Source: JBALVT01 sp965262875 (GTDB taxonomy: Bacteria; Pseudomonadota; Gammaproteobacteria; Pseudomonadales; Halieaceae). Taken from it: 64,000 bases of DNA. The stretch covers positions 5,084,001 to 5,148,000 of the forward strand of contig OZ253569.1 of assembly GCA_965262875.1 (NCBI GenBank), given 5' to 3'. Below the pieces are notes generated by a model. The model saw only the letters and a program-made list of their open reading frames with translations. It was not told the DNA's origin and ran no database searches. The translations under genes and the position numbers were made by a program. Positions within the stretch are counted from its first letter, which is position 1. Each line of letters opens with the position of its first letter. Positions 29,108 to 38,561 of the stretch are shown here, one piece after another.

Positions 29108-29471
29108 AGCGCGCTCCCTGCAATTGATACAACAGTGGGCCAGGCTGGCTGCCCTCTTGCGAACGAAATACGTCGACCGTAATGGTGAGATAGTGGTCGA
29201 TGGCGGTTTTATTAATCTGTGTAATGACGCTTAGGGGCAAACCTGCAATCACTTCTTCAGTTTCGAAGCGACTCGAAAACTTCTTGAGTGTACGGGATCT
29301 CGCACGCTCGATCGCGTTTACTGCCGCTATCTCGCCCAGGGCTCGTTGCTCGATGATGGTCCAGGAAATAAGTTGTATCTGTGTAAATTTGCTGATGGCG
29401 AGCGTAACCATCGCAAAAATCGCCAGGGATACCAGTATTTCCAATAGCGTAAACCCCGAGCATTTGTTCAT
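29088..29471 (-). CDS. gspI: Type II secretion minor pseudopilin GspI
   Basis: This 127-residue protein has a short leader and the pilin N-terminus SGFTLLEILVSLAIFAMV. Size and order place it as GspI, the initiator of tip assembly. It overlaps gspH by 4 bases and gspJ by 20. Confidence 0.88.
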   Translation of the reverse strand: MNKCSGFTLLEILVSLAIFAMVTLAISKFTQIQLISWTIIEQRALGEIAAVNAIERARSRTLKKFSSRFETEEVIAGLPLSVITQINKTAIDHYLTITVDVFRSQEGSQPGPLLYQLQGARYATAAR

Positions 29472-29983
29472 CGTATTGCTATTGCCCCTGCGAGCGATAC
29501 CGAGATGTAACGCGATTCTGTCTCGTTGGCAGTGAGGGATATCTCTCCACCCGTGCTGCTTCCATCGGCCCAGAAAATAAAGGACTGCTCATTGGAATCC
29601 GTAAAGGTTTCATGCTCACCCCTATTCACTTGGTAGCTCTTTGAGCCTCTAGGGTCTGGCTTGTGAAGTTGGAGTGAGTATTGTGTTGAGAAAAACTTAT
29701 TTGTTGCCACATCACCAGAGGCAAACCAACCGCTGTGCGCGTGTTTCCATTCCACCACCAGCAGAGTATTCCCCGAGCGAATGATTTTTTTGGGTAGACC
29801 TTGTTGCACGGCCTGTCGCCGCACGTCTTCGAACAGCGTTTGCAACTGCCTGGACTGGGTTTCCGGCGTTGTCCTCGACAGTTTTTGTGGCGCGATGTAG
29901 GTAACAGCGGCGACCAAGCCCATAATACTAACCACCACTAGAAGTTCGACGAGCGTAAAACCGCTGTCGCTCCGAACAGTCAC
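29468..29983 (-). CDS. gspH: Type II secretion minor pseudopilin GspH
   Basis: The start is taken as GTG at 29983 because it overlaps the gspG stop (GTGA) and leaves a short leader before SGFTLVELLVVVSIMGL. An upstream TTG is possible. The soluble domain carries the GspH-type RRQAVQQGLP segment. Length is about 171 residues. Part of the pseudopilus. Confidence 0.87.
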   Translation of the reverse strand: MTVRSDSGFTLVELLVVVSIMGLVAAVTYIAPQKLSRTTPETQSRQLQTLFEDVRRQAVQQGLPKKIIRSGNTLLVVEWKHAHSGWFASGDVATNKFFSTQYSLQLHKPDPRGSKSYQVNRGEHETFTDSNEQSFIFWADGSSTGGEISLTANETESRYISVSLAGAIAIR

Positions 29984-30420
29984 AGGTTCCAACTACCGAT
30001 ATCGGCGTCGTACCCCTCGCCATCTTCCTGGCGGTCGGCTCCTAAAGAATACAAGTCAAAGGGGCCGTGCTCTCCAGGGCTTAAATACAGGTATTCACCC
30101 TCCCAGGGGTCTTTAGGCAATCCTGAAAGTTTGAGGTATCCTCCTTCGCGCCACTTTTTGGCATCCTGCCCCCCGGATGGTTTGCTGATTAATACCTCGA
30201 GCCCGTCCTGCGTGGTGGGGTAGTAGTAGTTGTCCAGCTTATACAGCTCCAGAGCTTGCATGAGCGTACTGATATCGGTCTTGGTGGTTGCTACGCGGGC
30301 CTCGTCAACACGCCCGAGAATATTCGGTGCCAGCAGGCCGACCAGTAACGATAAAATCACCACTACTATCATTATCTCTAGTAGGGTGAAGCCGTTTTGA
30401 GGCCGCGAGAGTAAACGCAT
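29980..30420 (-). CDS. gspG: Type II secretion major pseudopilin GspG
   Basis: This 146-residue major pseudopilin has the prepilin site NGFTLLEIMIVVVILSLL and the family hallmark LYKLDNYYYPTTQDGL followed by KDPWEGEYLYLSPGEHG. The C-terminal acidic loop is the usual calcium site. A GGAG ribosome-binding site precedes the ATG. It forms the pseudopilus shaft. Confidence 0.95.
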   Translation of the reverse strand: MRLLSRPQNGFTLLEIMIVVVILSLLVGLLAPNILGRVDEARVATTKTDISTLMQALELYKLDNYYYPTTQDGLEVLISKPSGGQDAKKWREGGYLKLSGLPKDPWEGEYLYLSPGEHGPFDLYSLGADRQEDGEGYDADIGSWNL

Positions 30421-30432
30421 GACAAATCTCCG

Positions 30433-31647
30433 TCATATGAATGAATTGAGCTGGAAAATAGGCTGCATTAGGGCGATGACGATGGTAAACACCAGGCAAG
30501 ACACCAATATCAAGATGATTGGTTCGATGAGGCTCACAACGGTCGTCAGCGTGGCCTGAGTTTCGTGCTGGAGGATATCGGCCGTCTTTTTTAGGGTTTT
30601 ATCCAGCTTGCCGGACGCTTCACCACTTTCCACCAGCTGAATGAATATCGCCGGCATTGAGGAGGCTTCGGATAGGGCCTGCGAAAAACTGGTTCCCTGC
30701 TCAACCAGATACGTCGTTTGTGTTAATTGCCCGTGTAAAACCCTATTGGAGATGACGTTAGTGGCTATCTTCAACGCATCAACGAGCTGCATCCCGCTGC
30801 TGGTCAGAATATAGAGTGTTCTGGCGATATTTTCTGCTGCTCTATTTTCGATAAACGCCCTGATTCCGGGGGTCGCCAGTAGTGCCTCATCGTACTTCAG
30901 CTGTACTTTTATGGATTGTTTCGCTCGGCGAAACAATCCGACTAATGCCAGCACTAACAGAAACAACCAGATTCCGTGCAACTTGATGAAGTCAAAGGTC
31001 CCCACCACAAAGACAGTGATAGGAGGGAGTGCCTGATTGTTTTGTTCGAAGATCTCGATAAAACCGGGCATGACACTCGCGAGCAATAGAGTGACTACGG
31101 CAAGGGACGCCACCAGTAAGATAGACGGATACAGCAAAGCAGAGCTTATCTGTTGTTGATTCGCGTTACTTGATTCTTGATAATCTGCGAGATGCTCCAG
31201 CACAATGTCTAATGCGCCTGCCTGTTCTCCGGCTTCGACACTCGCTGTATACAAGGTGTCGAATACCCCGGGGTATTCAGACATGGACTTTGCCAGGCTT
31301 TCGCCTTCCATGACTTTGCCACGAAGGGAGTGGAACAGAGCACCCACCTGTCTTGGACTGCGTAGCGCGACAAAGTTTAAGGCCTGACTCAGCGGCACGC
31401 CGGCACCGAGCATGGTGCTCAATTGCGCGGTAAACAGGGCAACTTGTTTGGCCGTGGCAACGGGCTGGGTGTTGACTGAGAATAGACGCGTAAACTGGTC
31501 GCCCACTTTTGAGATAGCATCGACCTCCAGTGGTGCCAAATTTGAATCACGAAGCGTCTGTCGAGCGCGATCCGCAGAGTCGGCGTCGATTACCCCCTTT
31601 TTTACCGTACCACCAGTGGTGAGCGCCCTGTAGCGAAAGGTGTTCAT
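30433..31647 (-). CDS. gspF: Type II secretion inner-membrane platform protein GspF
   Basis: This 404-residue polytopic protein has the two repeated T2SSF domains (LSTMLGAGVPLSQAL and LYILTSSGMQLVDAL) and three membrane helices, one near residue 170, one near 215 and one near the C-terminus (IEPIILILVSCLVFTIVIAL). It connects the GspE ATPase to pseudopilus assembly. It overlaps gspM by 4 bases. Confidence 0.95.
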   Translation of the reverse strand: MNTFRYRALTTGGTVKKGVIDADSADRARQTLRDSNLAPLEVDAISKVGDQFTRLFSVNTQPVATAKQVALFTAQLSTMLGAGVPLSQALNFVALRSPRQVGALFHSLRGKVMEGESLAKSMSEYPGVFDTLYTASVEAGEQAGALDIVLEHLADYQESSNANQQQISSALLYPSILLVASLAVVTLLLASVMPGFIEIFEQNNQALPPITVFVVGTFDFIKLHGIWLFLLVLALVGLFRRAKQSIKVQLKYDEALLATPGIRAFIENRAAENIARTLYILTSSGMQLVDALKIATNVISNRVLHGQLTQTTYLVEQGTSFSQALSEASSMPAIFIQLVESGEASGKLDKTLKKTADILQHETQATLTTVVSLIEPIILILVSCLVFTIVIALMQPIFQLNSFI

Positions 31648-32153
31648 AGTTGCTTGGCGCCCTGAGTACGAAACTCAATTTGCAGCTGACAAAACCCATT
31701 CTCGTCCCCGCGGCTCAAGGACATATTGCTCACCACCAGTTCGTGATCTGTTAGCAGAGTGTTGATCCATTCCAGCGTATTACGCAAGGGAGAGTTATCG
31801 GTAGACAACTGCACAATAGAATTGCCACCCGGCCGATAACGAGAGAGCACAACGCCGTGCTTTTCCGCCGTGGTAGTGACTACAGAAATAAGAGAATCAT
31901 CGGATGTTGCTCGAGTTGGGGCGGTGTTTGCCCGGAATGCCTCAACAAGCATTTGCTGTTCGGTCATCCACTGTAATTCTTGGAACTGCTGCTTGTGTCG
32001 CGCCGTGCTCGAATGGTAGAAATTACGGGAAGCTACCGTCGTCGATAACAACAGCAGTGTGATGATGGCCACGCCAATATAGATCGCCCGCTGCAGTGTT
32101 TTGTTATCCTGGCTGAGTAGAAAGATTTTGGTGGTCGCTAACATTGATAACAA
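31644..32153 (-). CDS. gspM: Type II secretion protein GspM
   Basis: This 169-residue bitopic protein has one membrane helix (residues 24-45) and a periplasmic ferredoxin-like domain, typical for GspM. The call rests on this layout and its place after gspL, since the family is weakly conserved. It overlaps gspL by 16 bases and gspF by 4. Confidence 0.8.
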   Translation of the reverse strand: MLSMLATTKIFLLSQDNKTLQRAIYIGVAIITLLLLSTTVASRNFYHSSTARHKQQFQELQWMTEQQMLVEAFRANTAPTRATSDDSLISVVTTTAEKHGVVLSRYRPGGNSIVQLSTDNSPLRNTLEWINTLLTDHELVVSNMSLSRGDENGFCQLQIEFRTQGAKQL

Positions 32154-33400
32154 TCCGCCGAGACTTGAATGCGACCCACAAAGGCGTCTCCTTCTTGAGT
32201 GATGGACTCGATACGTGGGGTGAGTCCTTTTTCAGACAAAGAATGCTCGAAACTATTGAGTCTTTTCACGGAATCAACCAGGACTTCCAAACCCAGCACC
32301 GGCGGTGCGCTTTGATATTGAAGGTTGCGTATTCCCCCGATTTCCAGATTGGTAATCTCACCAAACAGACTCAACGCGGTGTAAAGCAGTTCTGTGAATC
32401 GATCTGGATTGTCGTTGCCACCCATCTCGTTCACATGCCGGGCGAACTGAACGCGAAGGTTTACTATTTTTTTGTCTTGGGGGAAAAGTGTTTTGTAGAG
32501 TGCGACCTGCTTATCGTGCAGCTGTTGTGAGCCGCGTTTGTAGTGCACACCAAAACCGTAGTAGCTGCCTGTCAGCAGTGTCAGCGCCAGATACATGCAT
32601 CCGACAAACAACCACTGTGACGGTCTTAAACTCATCCAGGAGATTTTGGGCGCATATTGCCCCTGAGCCAGATTTATGCAGTTGTCGGCCAAGTGGAATT
32701 GTTCTGGGAACCAGTGGTCTTCGGAATAAGAGATTGGTGAGGCGGCAAGTGAGCCAGGTAGTACTGATTCGGGTGATACTGATGGCGTATGGACACAAGT
32801 TTGTAAAGTATGGAGCTCGGCAACAAAGCGTTTGTCAGCGAGCGACTCGAAGTAATACTCGAGGTTTGCGGTGGCCACTACGGCACACTGCTCGACGGAT
32901 TTGATGATGGCACGTTGCCCCGCGATCCAAAGTCGATCGCGGTTGTCTTTCTTCAAGGTATCAATATCTCGAAAAATGCCGCCGACGGTAATATCGGCGG
33001 ATACGAATTCAACAAGGCATTGCTGCAGCGTATGGTGCTGGATAATGACAGCGGCGGTTTGTCGTGTATTTGGATCGTGGGCCAAGGCGATGTGCGTTGA
33101 ATTCAGGTCACTTGCCAATGATTCTTCCACCAAAAACGGCGCAGCTTGTAGCGCTTTGCTATGGCTCCCGGGAATGACTCCCAGTTGCACTTTGCGTGTG
33201 AGTTCAGCTGGGATGAGCAGTGTGACAGGATTGCCGGATTGTTTGAGGTGCGCGGCTAACGCCGCGTCCAGTTCTGTAAAGCTGAGGTGGGAGTGTAGGG
33301 TGGTATCGCTGTCACGCAAATCCAAAACATCGTAGACGAAACCTTCTGTGGGCGTTTCTAATACACAGTACAAACGAAAGATGACGGGGTGGCTGCTCAT
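32138..33400 (-). CDS. gspL: Type II secretion protein GspL
   Basis: This 420-residue protein has a cytoplasmic actin-like domain (VTLLIPAELTRKVQLG, QAAPFLVEESLASDL), a membrane helix near residue 275 (PSQWLFVGCMYLALTLLTG) and a periplasmic domain. GspL recruits the GspE ATPase to the membrane. It sits directly after gspE with 3 bases between, an arrangement that differs from the usual gspK-gspL order. Confidence 0.9.
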   Translation of the reverse strand: MSSHPVIFRLYCVLETPTEGFVYDVLDLRDSDTTLHSHLSFTELDAALAAHLKQSGNPVTLLIPAELTRKVQLGVIPGSHSKALQAAPFLVEESLASDLNSTHIALAHDPNTRQTAAVIIQHHTLQQCLVEFVSADITVGGIFRDIDTLKKDNRDRLWIAGQRAIIKSVEQCAVVATANLEYYFESLADKRFVAELHTLQTCVHTPSVSPESVLPGSLAASPISYSEDHWFPEQFHLADNCINLAQGQYAPKISWMSLRPSQWLFVGCMYLALTLLTGSYYGFGVHYKRGSQQLHDKQVALYKTLFPQDKKIVNLRVQFARHVNEMGGNDNPDRFTELLYTALSLFGEITNLEIGGIRNLQYQSAPPVLGLEVLVDSVKRLNSFEHSLSEKGLTPRIESITQEGDAFVGRIQVSADCYQC

Positions 33401-33403
33401 GGT

Positions 33404-34882
33404 TTACCTTGCCGCGACCCGCAGCACCTCATCCAGGGTGGTTATTCCCATCGCGGCTTTGGCGAAACCATCATGGGCCATCGTTTGTCCCGTTTTTTGT
33501 AAGTGGCGATTGAGTTCAAGCTCCGATGCGCCTTCATGAATCATGGCGCGCAGGGGCTGGTCCATCGTTAGCACTTCATAGATGCCCGTTCTGCCCAAAA
33601 AGCCTTTGTGTAAACAGTGCGGGCAGCTACCGGGGGAGTACAAGTGTTCGTGCGAATCTCCAATTAGATCCTTTTCTCGAGTGGTGGGCGCTCGAGAAGT
33701 GCGGCACTGGGTACACAAGACCCGAACCAGGCGTTGGCCAACAACGCCCTCGAGGGTAGAAGCCAGCAGGTAAGGTTCAACCCCCATGTCGATAAGCCGT
33801 GTGACGGCTCCAATGGCGGTGTTGGTGTGCAGCGTGGAGAGAACTAGGTGGCCGGTCAGGCTCGCTTGTATCGCCGTTTTTGCGGTTTCCTCATCGCGAA
33901 TTTCTCCCACCATGACAATGTCGGGGTCTTGCCGCAGCATCGCTTTGAGCGTGCCAGGAAAAGTGACGCCCGCTTTGGTATTGACTTGTGTTTGGCCAAT
34001 CCCGGGTAGTTCATACTCAATGGGGTCTTCCACTGTGAGTACATTTTTCCCGCTGATATCAAGTTGCTTCAGACCAGCATAGAGTGTTGTAGATTTGCCG
34101 GAACCTGTGGGTCCGGTGACCAGCACGAGGCCCTGTGGCTTTGTTAGGAAAGTCGACACTCGCTTATGCTGGTCCTCACTCAGGCCGATGTTGGCCAAAC
34201 TGATATCGGTAGCGTGCTTATTGAGTAAGCGCATGACCACTCGCTCACCATGGCGCGTTGGTAGTGTAGACACTCTTACATCAACTTCCCGGTGCGCTAA
34301 TTCCACTGCGATGGCGCCGTCTTGCGGAGTACGCTTTTCTGCAATATCCATATTGGCCATGACCTTCACTCGAGATATCAATGCGCCGATAAGCGTTTTA
34401 TTGGGCTGTGCCACCTCTTGCAGTACACCGTCTACGCGATAGCGTACGCAAAAGTAATTGTCGTAGGTCTCGATGTGAATGTCCGAGGCTCGTTGTTTGA
34501 TCGCGTCAATCATAATGGCATTGATCAGCCTTACCACCGGCGCACTTTCATCAGATTGAGCGAGCAAATCCTGCGTTATCTGCACAACATTCTCGATGGG
34601 GTCACCGGATTCCAATTCAATTTGATCGGCCACTTCTTTTGCGTCTGAGGTGGTTGATTCGTAGAAGTGATTCACTCGCTCGGTAAATGCTTCTGCGGAT
34701 ATTTTTTTGATGATGACGCCGGGCCCCGCCATTCGTTGACACTCCAAAATAATATCGGCGCTGGTTGCCGGCGTGATGTATGCGAGCGTGGCGTGAACGG
34801 TTTCTTCAAACAACAAGCTGTACTTGCGTGCATAGATCACGGGGACGCGCAACGTTTTCTCGCTGTGTTCATTGGAGGTCAC
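33404..34882 (-). CDS. gspE: Type II secretion ATPase GspE
   Basis: The start is taken as GTG at 34882, which overlaps the gspD stop by 4 bases; the product is 492 residues. Motifs include Walker A TGPTGSGKSTTLYA, the aspartate and histidine boxes (GEIRDEETA, STLHTNTA) and a tetracysteine zinc region (CTQC and CPHC) followed by GRTGIYEVL. It is the cytoplasmic hexameric ATPase that powers pseudopilus extension. Confidence 0.95.
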   Translation of the reverse strand: MTSNEHSEKTLRVPVIYARKYSLLFEETVHATLAYITPATSADIILECQRMAGPGVIIKKISAEAFTERVNHFYESTTSDAKEVADQIELESGDPIENVVQITQDLLAQSDESAPVVRLINAIMIDAIKQRASDIHIETYDNYFCVRYRVDGVLQEVAQPNKTLIGALISRVKVMANMDIAEKRTPQDGAIAVELAHREVDVRVSTLPTRHGERVVMRLLNKHATDISLANIGLSEDQHKRVSTFLTKPQGLVLVTGPTGSGKSTTLYAGLKQLDISGKNVLTVEDPIEYELPGIGQTQVNTKAGVTFPGTLKAMLRQDPDIVMVGEIRDEETAKTAIQASLTGHLVLSTLHTNTAIGAVTRLIDMGVEPYLLASTLEGVVGQRLVRVLCTQCRTSRAPTTREKDLIGDSHEHLYSPGSCPHCLHKGFLGRTGIYEVLTMDQPLRAMIHEGASELELNRHLQKTGQTMAHDGFAKAAMGITTLDEVLRVAAR

Positions 34883-36870
34883 GGTGTAGCGTCCTCCAAA
34901 AGCGGTGGCACAACCCAATACTCTTCGTTGCGGATATGAGGCGGTGGTTGGGAGATAAAAAACCGATCAATCTTATTGTTGATGTACTCCTGGTTCCGAC
35001 CGATCTGTCGATAGTGTTGGTTTGTGACCGAAATTCCATCATCCGATGCTTTCAAAATACGAGGGTGGATAAATACCATAAGGTTTCGCTTAAGCACCTG
35101 CGTGGAGTTGCCGCGAAAAAGACGGCCAATTAGCGGTATGTCACCCAGTATCGGTACTTTACGTGTCGACTCTTGTAGTTCGTCCCGGATAAGCCCACCC
35201 AGTACCAGAACTTGGTCGTGTTCAATGAGCACGTGAGTTCGAATTTCCCGTTTATTGGTCACGACGTCAGCTGTACTAGTAATAGATTCGGAGAGGCTCT
35301 CAACTTTCTGGCTAATATCCAGTGTTATGGAACCGCTTTGATTGATTTGGGGCCTAATTTTCAGAGTTATGCCGATGTCTTGTCGCGTTATAGTCTGAAA
35401 GGGATTGTCTGTGGAAGAGGCGCTACTGGTTGATGACCCAGTGATAAAAGGTACATTTTCCCCCACGAGTATTTCGGCTTCTTCATTGTCCAATGCAACA
35501 ATTGTCGGTTTTGAGAGGATATTTGCGGCGCTGCTTACCTCCAGAGCCCGAATAAGCAAACTGGTCTCGTCTAGTCGCAGAAAGCCTAGGGTAAGCCCAG
35601 GCCCCAATCCTGGTAGCTCTGGAGAAGGCAGATTTCTGGTAAGTGCTGCATTGCCTGCATAGCCTCCTTCGTTCCCGACAAGGGCTCTCCATTCAATACC
35701 GATATCTTTGGCTTCTTCTTCGTTTACTTCGATGATTAAGGCCTCTACTAACACTTGTAGTCTTTTTTGGTCTAGCTCGGCGATAACCTGCCTAAGTTCA
35801 CTCATGACGTCCTGGTGTGCCGTTATGATTAGTGCATTTTGTTTTTCGCTAATTTCAATAAGAGTCGGGGCATTGCTGTCTCCCTGGCCCGAGATTCTGG
35901 TTTCAATACTTTTGGCAATGCCAGTCAAGATTGGTGCTATAGCGTCAGCCTTGGTGTAATTTAGTCGAATGACCTGTGTATTGGCGTTTATCGTGTGTGG
36001 TTGGTCCAACCGCTGTATTAGGGAAACTATTGCACCGGTTTGTGAGGGCTCACCTCGATATAAAATGGAATTTGAGTGACCATCTGCTGTAAACCTCATC
36101 CCCTGATCGTTACTTTTCACAATGTTGGGGATCATTTCTTCTACCAAATCCAACACCTTTTTTGCGTTCGTGTACTCCAGTTGAATGACGCTGATTTCGA
36201 GATTGTCGGGAGTGTCTATTCGCTTAAGTATTTCGGTAAGACGGCGAATGCTGCTGGCGCGATCGGCGACAAGTAACAGCTTACTCCCGGGGAATACTGC
36301 GACTTTGGCTGCGTTGGTCAAAAATGGCTGGAGTTTGCTTGCGACACGCTCTGCATCATCTCGCTTTATCGGAATAACTCGAGTAACGATTTCTTCATTC
36401 AGGAGCCCAGATTGCTCAGTAAGGCTCCCTGAGTCGGATGAGGCTGCCATCGTATCGGGAAGAATTTTGATGGATGATTCCGATTCAACAGCGATAAAGC
36501 CATACACTTGCAAGATGGCCTGGAATACTTCGCTTACTTTAGAGGCGGGTATAGGCTCTCCGGCAATAACGGTTATGTTCGCCTGTATGTTGGGGTGCAC
36601 AATAATGGCCTTATCGATATAGGTTGAGGCCCACTGAACCAAATGTTTGATGTCGGTTTGTTCCAGCGACAACGTCACCTTTTCTTCCGCTAAAGACGGT
36701 TCAGCAAAGACCGTGACCAACACGCCAACGGTTACGTAGAGAATAGTGGTTAAACGATTGTTCAATAAAAACTCGCTAGGAATAGTTGTGAAATCGCTGA
36801 CTGGCCATACCATTCCCCAAGTAAGGCGAGTCCACAAAACGATAGCATTTCGGCGGCATTGCTCTAGCAC
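34879..36870 (-). CDS. gspD: Type II secretion secretin GspD
   Basis: This outer-membrane secretin is up to 663 residues long. After a signal sequence ending near EPSLAEEK come the N0 domain, repeated N1-N3 (KH-like) domains (IQLEYTNAKKVLDLVEEMIP, RLNYTKADAIAPIL) and the secretin domain with VPFITGSS and VLGGLIRDELQE. The start is uncertain: GTG at 36870, ATG at 36813 (favoured) or a later TTG. It is the first gene of the operon, divergent from lnt across 150 bases. Confidence 0.94.
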   Translation of the reverse strand: MLEQCRRNAIVLWTRLTWGMVWPVSDFTTIPSEFLLNNRLTTILYVTVGVLVTVFAEPSLAEEKVTLSLEQTDIKHLVQWASTYIDKAIIVHPNIQANITVIAGEPIPASKVSEVFQAILQVYGFIAVESESSIKILPDTMAASSDSGSLTEQSGLLNEEIVTRVIPIKRDDAERVASKLQPFLTNAAKVAVFPGSKLLLVADRASSIRRLTEILKRIDTPDNLEISVIQLEYTNAKKVLDLVEEMIPNIVKSNDQGMRFTADGHSNSILYRGEPSQTGAIVSLIQRLDQPHTINANTQVIRLNYTKADAIAPILTGIAKSIETRISGQGDSNAPTLIEISEKQNALIITAHQDVMSELRQVIAELDQKRLQVLVEALIIEVNEEEAKDIGIEWRALVGNEGGYAGNAALTRNLPSPELPGLGPGLTLGFLRLDETSLLIRALEVSSAANILSKPTIVALDNEEAEILVGENVPFITGSSTSSASSTDNPFQTITRQDIGITLKIRPQINQSGSITLDISQKVESLSESITSTADVVTNKREIRTHVLIEHDQVLVLGGLIRDELQESTRKVPILGDIPLIGRLFRGNSTQVLKRNLMVFIHPRILKASDDGISVTNQHYRQIGRNQEYINNKIDRFFISQPPPHIRNEEYWVVPPLLEDATP

Positions 36871-36994
36871 CTATATCGCTCTTGGCTGAAATAGATTGAA
36901 GATATTTTGTCTGCGCCAACGTCCGGCTTTCGATTGATATTCCATCGATTGCGGCGCGCCGCTTGTGTTGTTGAAATAGGCGGGTCTAAATGAA

Positions 36995-37028
36995 CTTCAC
37001 TTAGGATGCTCGAACTTGTGAAGTGAAG
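36995..37028. promoter_or_regulatory. Small inverted repeat over the lnt start codon
   Basis: CTTCACTT at 36995-37002 is the complement of AAGTGAAG at 37021-37028, with an 18-base loop. The second arm contains the GTG start of lnt, so the mRNA hairpin could hide the start codon. With only eight pairs it may be chance. Confidence 0.3.
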
Positions 37029-38537
37029 CTTTTGCTAAAAACTGGATATCGCGATCAGTACGGGGTAATTCACTGGGCGTTAGCGATCTTTGCCGGTGCA
37101 TTGATTACCGCTTCACTGTCGCCGTTTTCTTTCTGGCCGCTCGGAATAGTCGCAATAACGCTTTTGCTCAGTCTTGTATCCGACGCTACTCCTAATTCTG
37201 CCTTTTGGTGCGGGTGGTATTTTGGTTTAGGAATGTTTGGTACAGGTATCGCATGGATTTACAGCAGCATCGTTGCGTTCGGAGATACCCCCTGGCTTAT
37301 AGCGGAGTTAATGATCTTCGCTTTCGTCGCATTTGTATCGTCATTCCTGGCTATATCAATGTGGTTATTCCGACGATGTATTCCACCCTCACCGATAGCA
37401 ACTTTGCTAGTGTTCCCCGCGGTTTGGGTTCTCGTTGAATGGTGTCGTTACTGGCCACTTTCAGGACTACCTTGGCTCTATTTAGGGGGCGGCCATTTGT
37501 CTTCCCCGTTGGCAGGTTGGTTACCGGTGCTAGGAGCTATGGGTACGAGCTACTGGGTTGCGTTTACGGCGGCCGCCGCCCACGTGGCCTACAAACAGCG
37601 TAAGGCCAAATGGCTGGCCGTTATGCTGCTTCCGTGGGTGGTCGGGGAGGGCTTGGGGAGGGTTGACTGGGTCGCTCCACAGGGTGATGAGTTAGTAGTC
37701 GCGCTCGTTCAAGCCAATATACCACTGCATCTTAAGTGGCGGAAAGGAACCTACGAGGAGGTTATAGGTACACTCCAGTCGATGACCGATGGGATTGAAG
37801 CTGCTGATTTAATAGTTTGGTCTGAATCTGCGGTACCAAAACCCTATCCCGAGGCGAAGGCTTGGCTTGAGGAAGTAGGTCGCAAAACTCGAGTACAAGG
37901 CGCTACATTAATCACAGGGGTTCGGGACCAGCGGTTTAGAGATGGGAACTGGCGCACTTACAACTCAGTGGTGTTCTTGGGCGATACCCCGTCATTCTAC
38001 TACAAGCGTCATTTGGTTCCATTCGGAGAGTTTGTTCCTCTCGAACATTGGATTAGAGGTTGGATTCCCTATTTTGATTTGCCTAACTCGCACTCTTCAC
38101 CCGGGGGTTCTGAACAAAAGCCAATCGAGCTAGATGGGTGGAGGGTTGCCGCTTTAGTTTGTTACGAAATCGCCTTTGCCGATACGGTATTTAAAGACCT
38201 TCAAGCGGCAGATTTATTGGTAGTCGTCAGTAATAGCAATTGGTTCGGCAAATCGTTGGAGGTTTGGCAGCAATATGAAATGGTACGACTTCGAGCGCTA
38301 GAGAATGGCCGACCTGTGATACAGGCGTCTAATGACGGTATTACACTCATTGCAAATCACAAGGGGGAGGTCGTGGCGGTGGCTGAACCCTACATTTCAA
38401 CGGTTTTAAGAGGTACGATAACCAAGGTTAAAGGACGTACACCCTTTAGCTATTGGGGTAATCAGCTGTCGGTTACTTCAGCCGGCGTCATAGTCTTGTT
38501 GTTTTTTGGTGGGCACTTACTTAGAAGATACAAGTAA
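37023..38537 (+). CDS. lnt: Apolipoprotein N-acyltransferase
   Basis: This 504-residue inner-membrane enzyme N-acylates the terminal cysteine of lipoproteins. Six or more N-terminal helices (residues 15-210) are followed by the periplasmic carbon-nitrogen hydrolase domain with the Glu-Lys-Cys triad: glutamate in IVWSESAVP, lysine in YYKRHLVPFGEFVP and cysteine in ALVCYEIAF. A final helix closes the protein. It begins at GTG. It is not in its usual ybeX-associated context; it stands between the gsp operon and a signal peptidase. Confidence 0.92.
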   Translation: MKLLLKTGYRDQYGVIHWALAIFAGALITASLSPFSFWPLGIVAITLLLSLVSDATPNSAFWCGWYFGLGMFGTGIAWIYSSIVAFGDTPWLIAELMIFAFVAFVSSFLAISMWLFRRCIPPSPIATLLVFPAVWVLVEWCRYWPLSGLPWLYLGGGHLSSPLAGWLPVLGAMGTSYWVAFTAAAAHVAYKQRKAKWLAVMLLPWVVGEGLGRVDWVAPQGDELVVALVQANIPLHLKWRKGTYEEVIGTLQSMTDGIEAADLIVWSESAVPKPYPEAKAWLEEVGRKTRVQGATLITGVRDQRFRDGNWRTYNSVVFLGDTPSFYYKRHLVPFGEFVPLEHWIRGWIPYFDLPNSHSSPGGSEQKPIELDGWRVAALVCYEIAFADTVFKDLQAADLLVVVSNSNWFGKSLEVWQQYEMVRLRALENGRPVIQASNDGITLIANHKGEVVAVAEPYISTVLRGTITKVKGRTPFSYWGNQLSVTSAGVIVLLFFGGHLLRRYK

Positions 38538-38561
38538 CGGCCTGTTTTTGGAGGGCGAGCT

